Source of the DNA: Mycobacterium simulans
GTDB lineage: Bacteria; Actinomycetota; Actinomycetes; Mycobacteriales; Mycobacteriaceae
Reading direction: 5' to 3'
DNA: 64,000 nt
Assembly (NCBI RefSeq): GCF_900232995.1
Contig: NZ_OCVX01000003.1
Location: forward strand, 2,228,798-2,292,797
Of the stretch, positions 62,986-64,000 are shown in pieces. Each line of letters starts with the position of its first letter. Position 1 is the stretch's first letter. A model generated the notes under the pieces. That model worked only from the letters and a program-made list of their open reading frames with translations. It had not been told where the DNA came from and did no database searches. The position numbers and the translations under genes are program-made.

Positions 62986-63783
62986 GTGGGCAACGAACTG
63001 GCGGCCAAAGTTGCCGTCGTGACCGGCGGAGCCTCGGGTATCGGTCGCGGCATCGTGGAGCGGTTTGTGGCCGAGGGCGCCCGGGTCGTCATCGCCGACG
63101 TCCAGCAAGACCTTGGCGAGGCGCTGGCCAGCGCGCTCGGCGACGCGGCCGCTTTCGAGCCGACGGACGTCGCCGATCCCGAACAGGTCGCAGCGCTGGT
63201 CGCAACGGCAGCCGAGAAATTCGGTGGTTTGCACGTCATGGTGAACAACGCCGGGATCTCCGGGACCATGCACCGCCGATTCTTTGACGACGACCTAGCC
63301 GATTTCCATCGCATCATGGCGGTCAACGTTTTGGGCGTGATGGCTGGTACCCGGGATGCCGGTCGGCACATGGCCGCGCACGGTGGAGGATCGATTATCA
63401 ATCTGACCTCGATTGGCGGCATCCAGGCCGGCGGCGGCGTGATGTCCTACCGCGCCTCCAAGGCGGCGGTCATCCACTTCACAAAGTCCGCCGCAATTGA
63501 GTTGGCCTACCACGAAATTCGGGTTAACGCCATCGCTCCGGGCAACATACCTACCCCGCTGCTGGCGACGTCGGCGGCGAATCTGGATCCGGCGGAAGTC
63601 GAACGGTTCGAGGCGAAGATTCGCCAGACGATGCGCGACGACCGGCCGCTGAAGCGCGAGGGCACACCCGGCGACATCGCGGAGGCGGCACTGTATTTCG
63701 CCAGTGAGCGGTCGCGGTATGTTACCGGTACCGTGCTGCCGGTCGACGGGGGTACGGTCGCGGGCAAGGTGATTCGATCCTAG
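62986..63783 (+). CDS. SDR family oxidoreductase
   Basis: The 265-residue classical SDR has VAVVTGGASGIGRGIV, NNAGIS, the serine segment INLTSIGG and Tyr/Lys in MSYRASKAAVIH, with LPVDGG near the end. It starts at GTG 62,986. The family oxidises alcohols or reduces ketones; the substrate is unknown. It is divergent from the LAL regulator. Confidence 0.92.
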   Translation: MGNELAAKVAVVTGGASGIGRGIVERFVAEGARVVIADVQQDLGEALASALGDAAAFEPTDVADPEQVAALVATAAEKFGGLHVMVNNAGISGTMHRRFFDDDLADFHRIMAVNVLGVMAGTRDAGRHMAAHGGGSIINLTSIGGIQAGGGVMSYRASKAAVIHFTKSAAIELAYHEIRVNAIAPGNIPTPLLATSAANLDPAEVERFEAKIRQTMRDDRPLKREGTPGDIAEAALYFASERSRYVTGTVLPVDGGTVAGKVIRS

Positions 63784-63804
63784 GCATTTGCGACTAGGCA
63801 CTTG

Positions 63805-63866
63805 CGCCGAACGTGCATTCAGAGTGGATTTCTCGCCATCTTTTCGCACTGAGTGCACATTCGGCG
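63805..63866. repeat. Imperfect long inverted repeat, terminator-like
   Basis: Left arm CGCCGAACGTGCATTCAGAG pairs with the right arm CTGAGTGCACATTCGGCG with a few mismatches around a 20-base loop. It follows the SDR stop by 21 bases and could end its transcript. The arms look like another dispersed palindromic unit. Confidence 0.55.
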
Positions 63867-63964
63867 ACCTTCGGAAAGATGACATGTGATGGGGACCCCC
63901 TCGGCACAGACGCTCGATGATCTATGCGTCGGTAATTTTTCAGGAGCTCGAGGAGGTCCCGCTG

Positions 63965-64000
63965 ATGACGATGGTAGGCGGTTTTGACGTGCATCGGCAG
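63965..64000 (+). mobile_element. Start of an IS110-type transposase gene, cut by window edge
   Basis: The last 12 codons read MTMVGGFDVHRQ, the start of mycobacterial IS110-family transposases (a DEDD nuclease begins with GxDVH). A strong GAGGAGG site stands eight bases upstream. The left end of the element should lie in 63,867-63,950, but I cannot see a clear border; IS110 elements have no terminal inverted repeats. Confidence 0.65.

Overview
The window is high-GC actinobacterial DNA from a slow-growing Mycobacterium. PE, PPE and PE_PGRS genes are present, and the menaquinone genes, mgtA, narL/narS, mmcO, lpqS and cysK2 are close to their M. tuberculosis counterparts. It is not M. tuberculosis. 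Genes like Rv0555-Rv0566c (menD to yajQ) lie in the same window as genes like Rv0842-Rv0849, and much DNA between and inside these blocks has no counterpart there. A relative such as the M. kansasii clade fits; the species cannot be fixed from the sequence alone.

Layout: (1) 1-1,080 holds a partial TIGR04255-type gene and four tRNA genes (Lys, Glu, Asp, Phe). (2) 1,104-1,845 is a damaged PE_PGRS tract with implausible poly-G runs, possibly an assembly joint. (3) 1,916-14,531 is the menaquinone/isoprenoid block: menD, a membrane protein, mgtA, menG, a secreted DUF732 protein, menJ, grcC1, htpX, gpsA, a flavin monooxygenase and yajQ, ending in tRNA-Tyr. It carries a frameshifted HicB antitoxin behind a tandem palindrome array and an inserted RES/Xre-type toxin-antitoxin pair. 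(4) 14,680-21,003 is accessory DNA: a PE_PGRS, an AAA ATPase, a PknH-sensor-like lipoprotein, a CocE-type hydrolase with divergent TetR, and a VanX-like peptidase. (5) 21,137-30,312 is a beta-oxidation-type island: luciferase-like oxidoreductase, ferredoxin, acyl-CoA ligase, two acyl-CoA dehydrogenases, enoyl-CoA hydratase, a Coq4-like protein, a hydrolase and a thiolase.

(6) 30,439-31,878 is a PE/PPE pair. (7) 31,988-41,084 corresponds to Rv0842-Rv0845, expanded by a family-2 glycosyltransferase, a second NarS-like kinase, an SDR remnant and an ATP-grasp ligase. (8) 41,145-52,714 is a ring-degradation island: two ketosteroid-dehydrogenase-like flavoproteins, an IclR regulator, MhpA/MhpB/MhpC-like enzymes, a luciferase-like monooxygenase, an SDR, a cyclase-family hydrolase and an alpha/beta hydrolase. 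(9) 52,768-57,495 is the copper/sulfur block: mmcO (frameshifted), lpqS, cysK2 and an MFS transporter. (10) 57,567-64,000 holds a PPE gene, three SDR-fold genes, a large LuxR/AAA regulator and the start of an IS110-type transposase.

The most interesting signal is a shared palindrome, GAGAAT-N3-ATTCTC. It lies in the divergent promoter of the acyl-CoA ligase operon (22,772), before the thiolase (29,126) and, slightly degenerate, before the ring-degradation operon (43,555). This suggests that the two islands form one catabolic regulon that opens a ring and then beta-oxidises the product. A Coq4-like protein carrying the HDxxH-x11-E motif within that putative regulon, in a menaquinone-using organism, is the most unusual single component.
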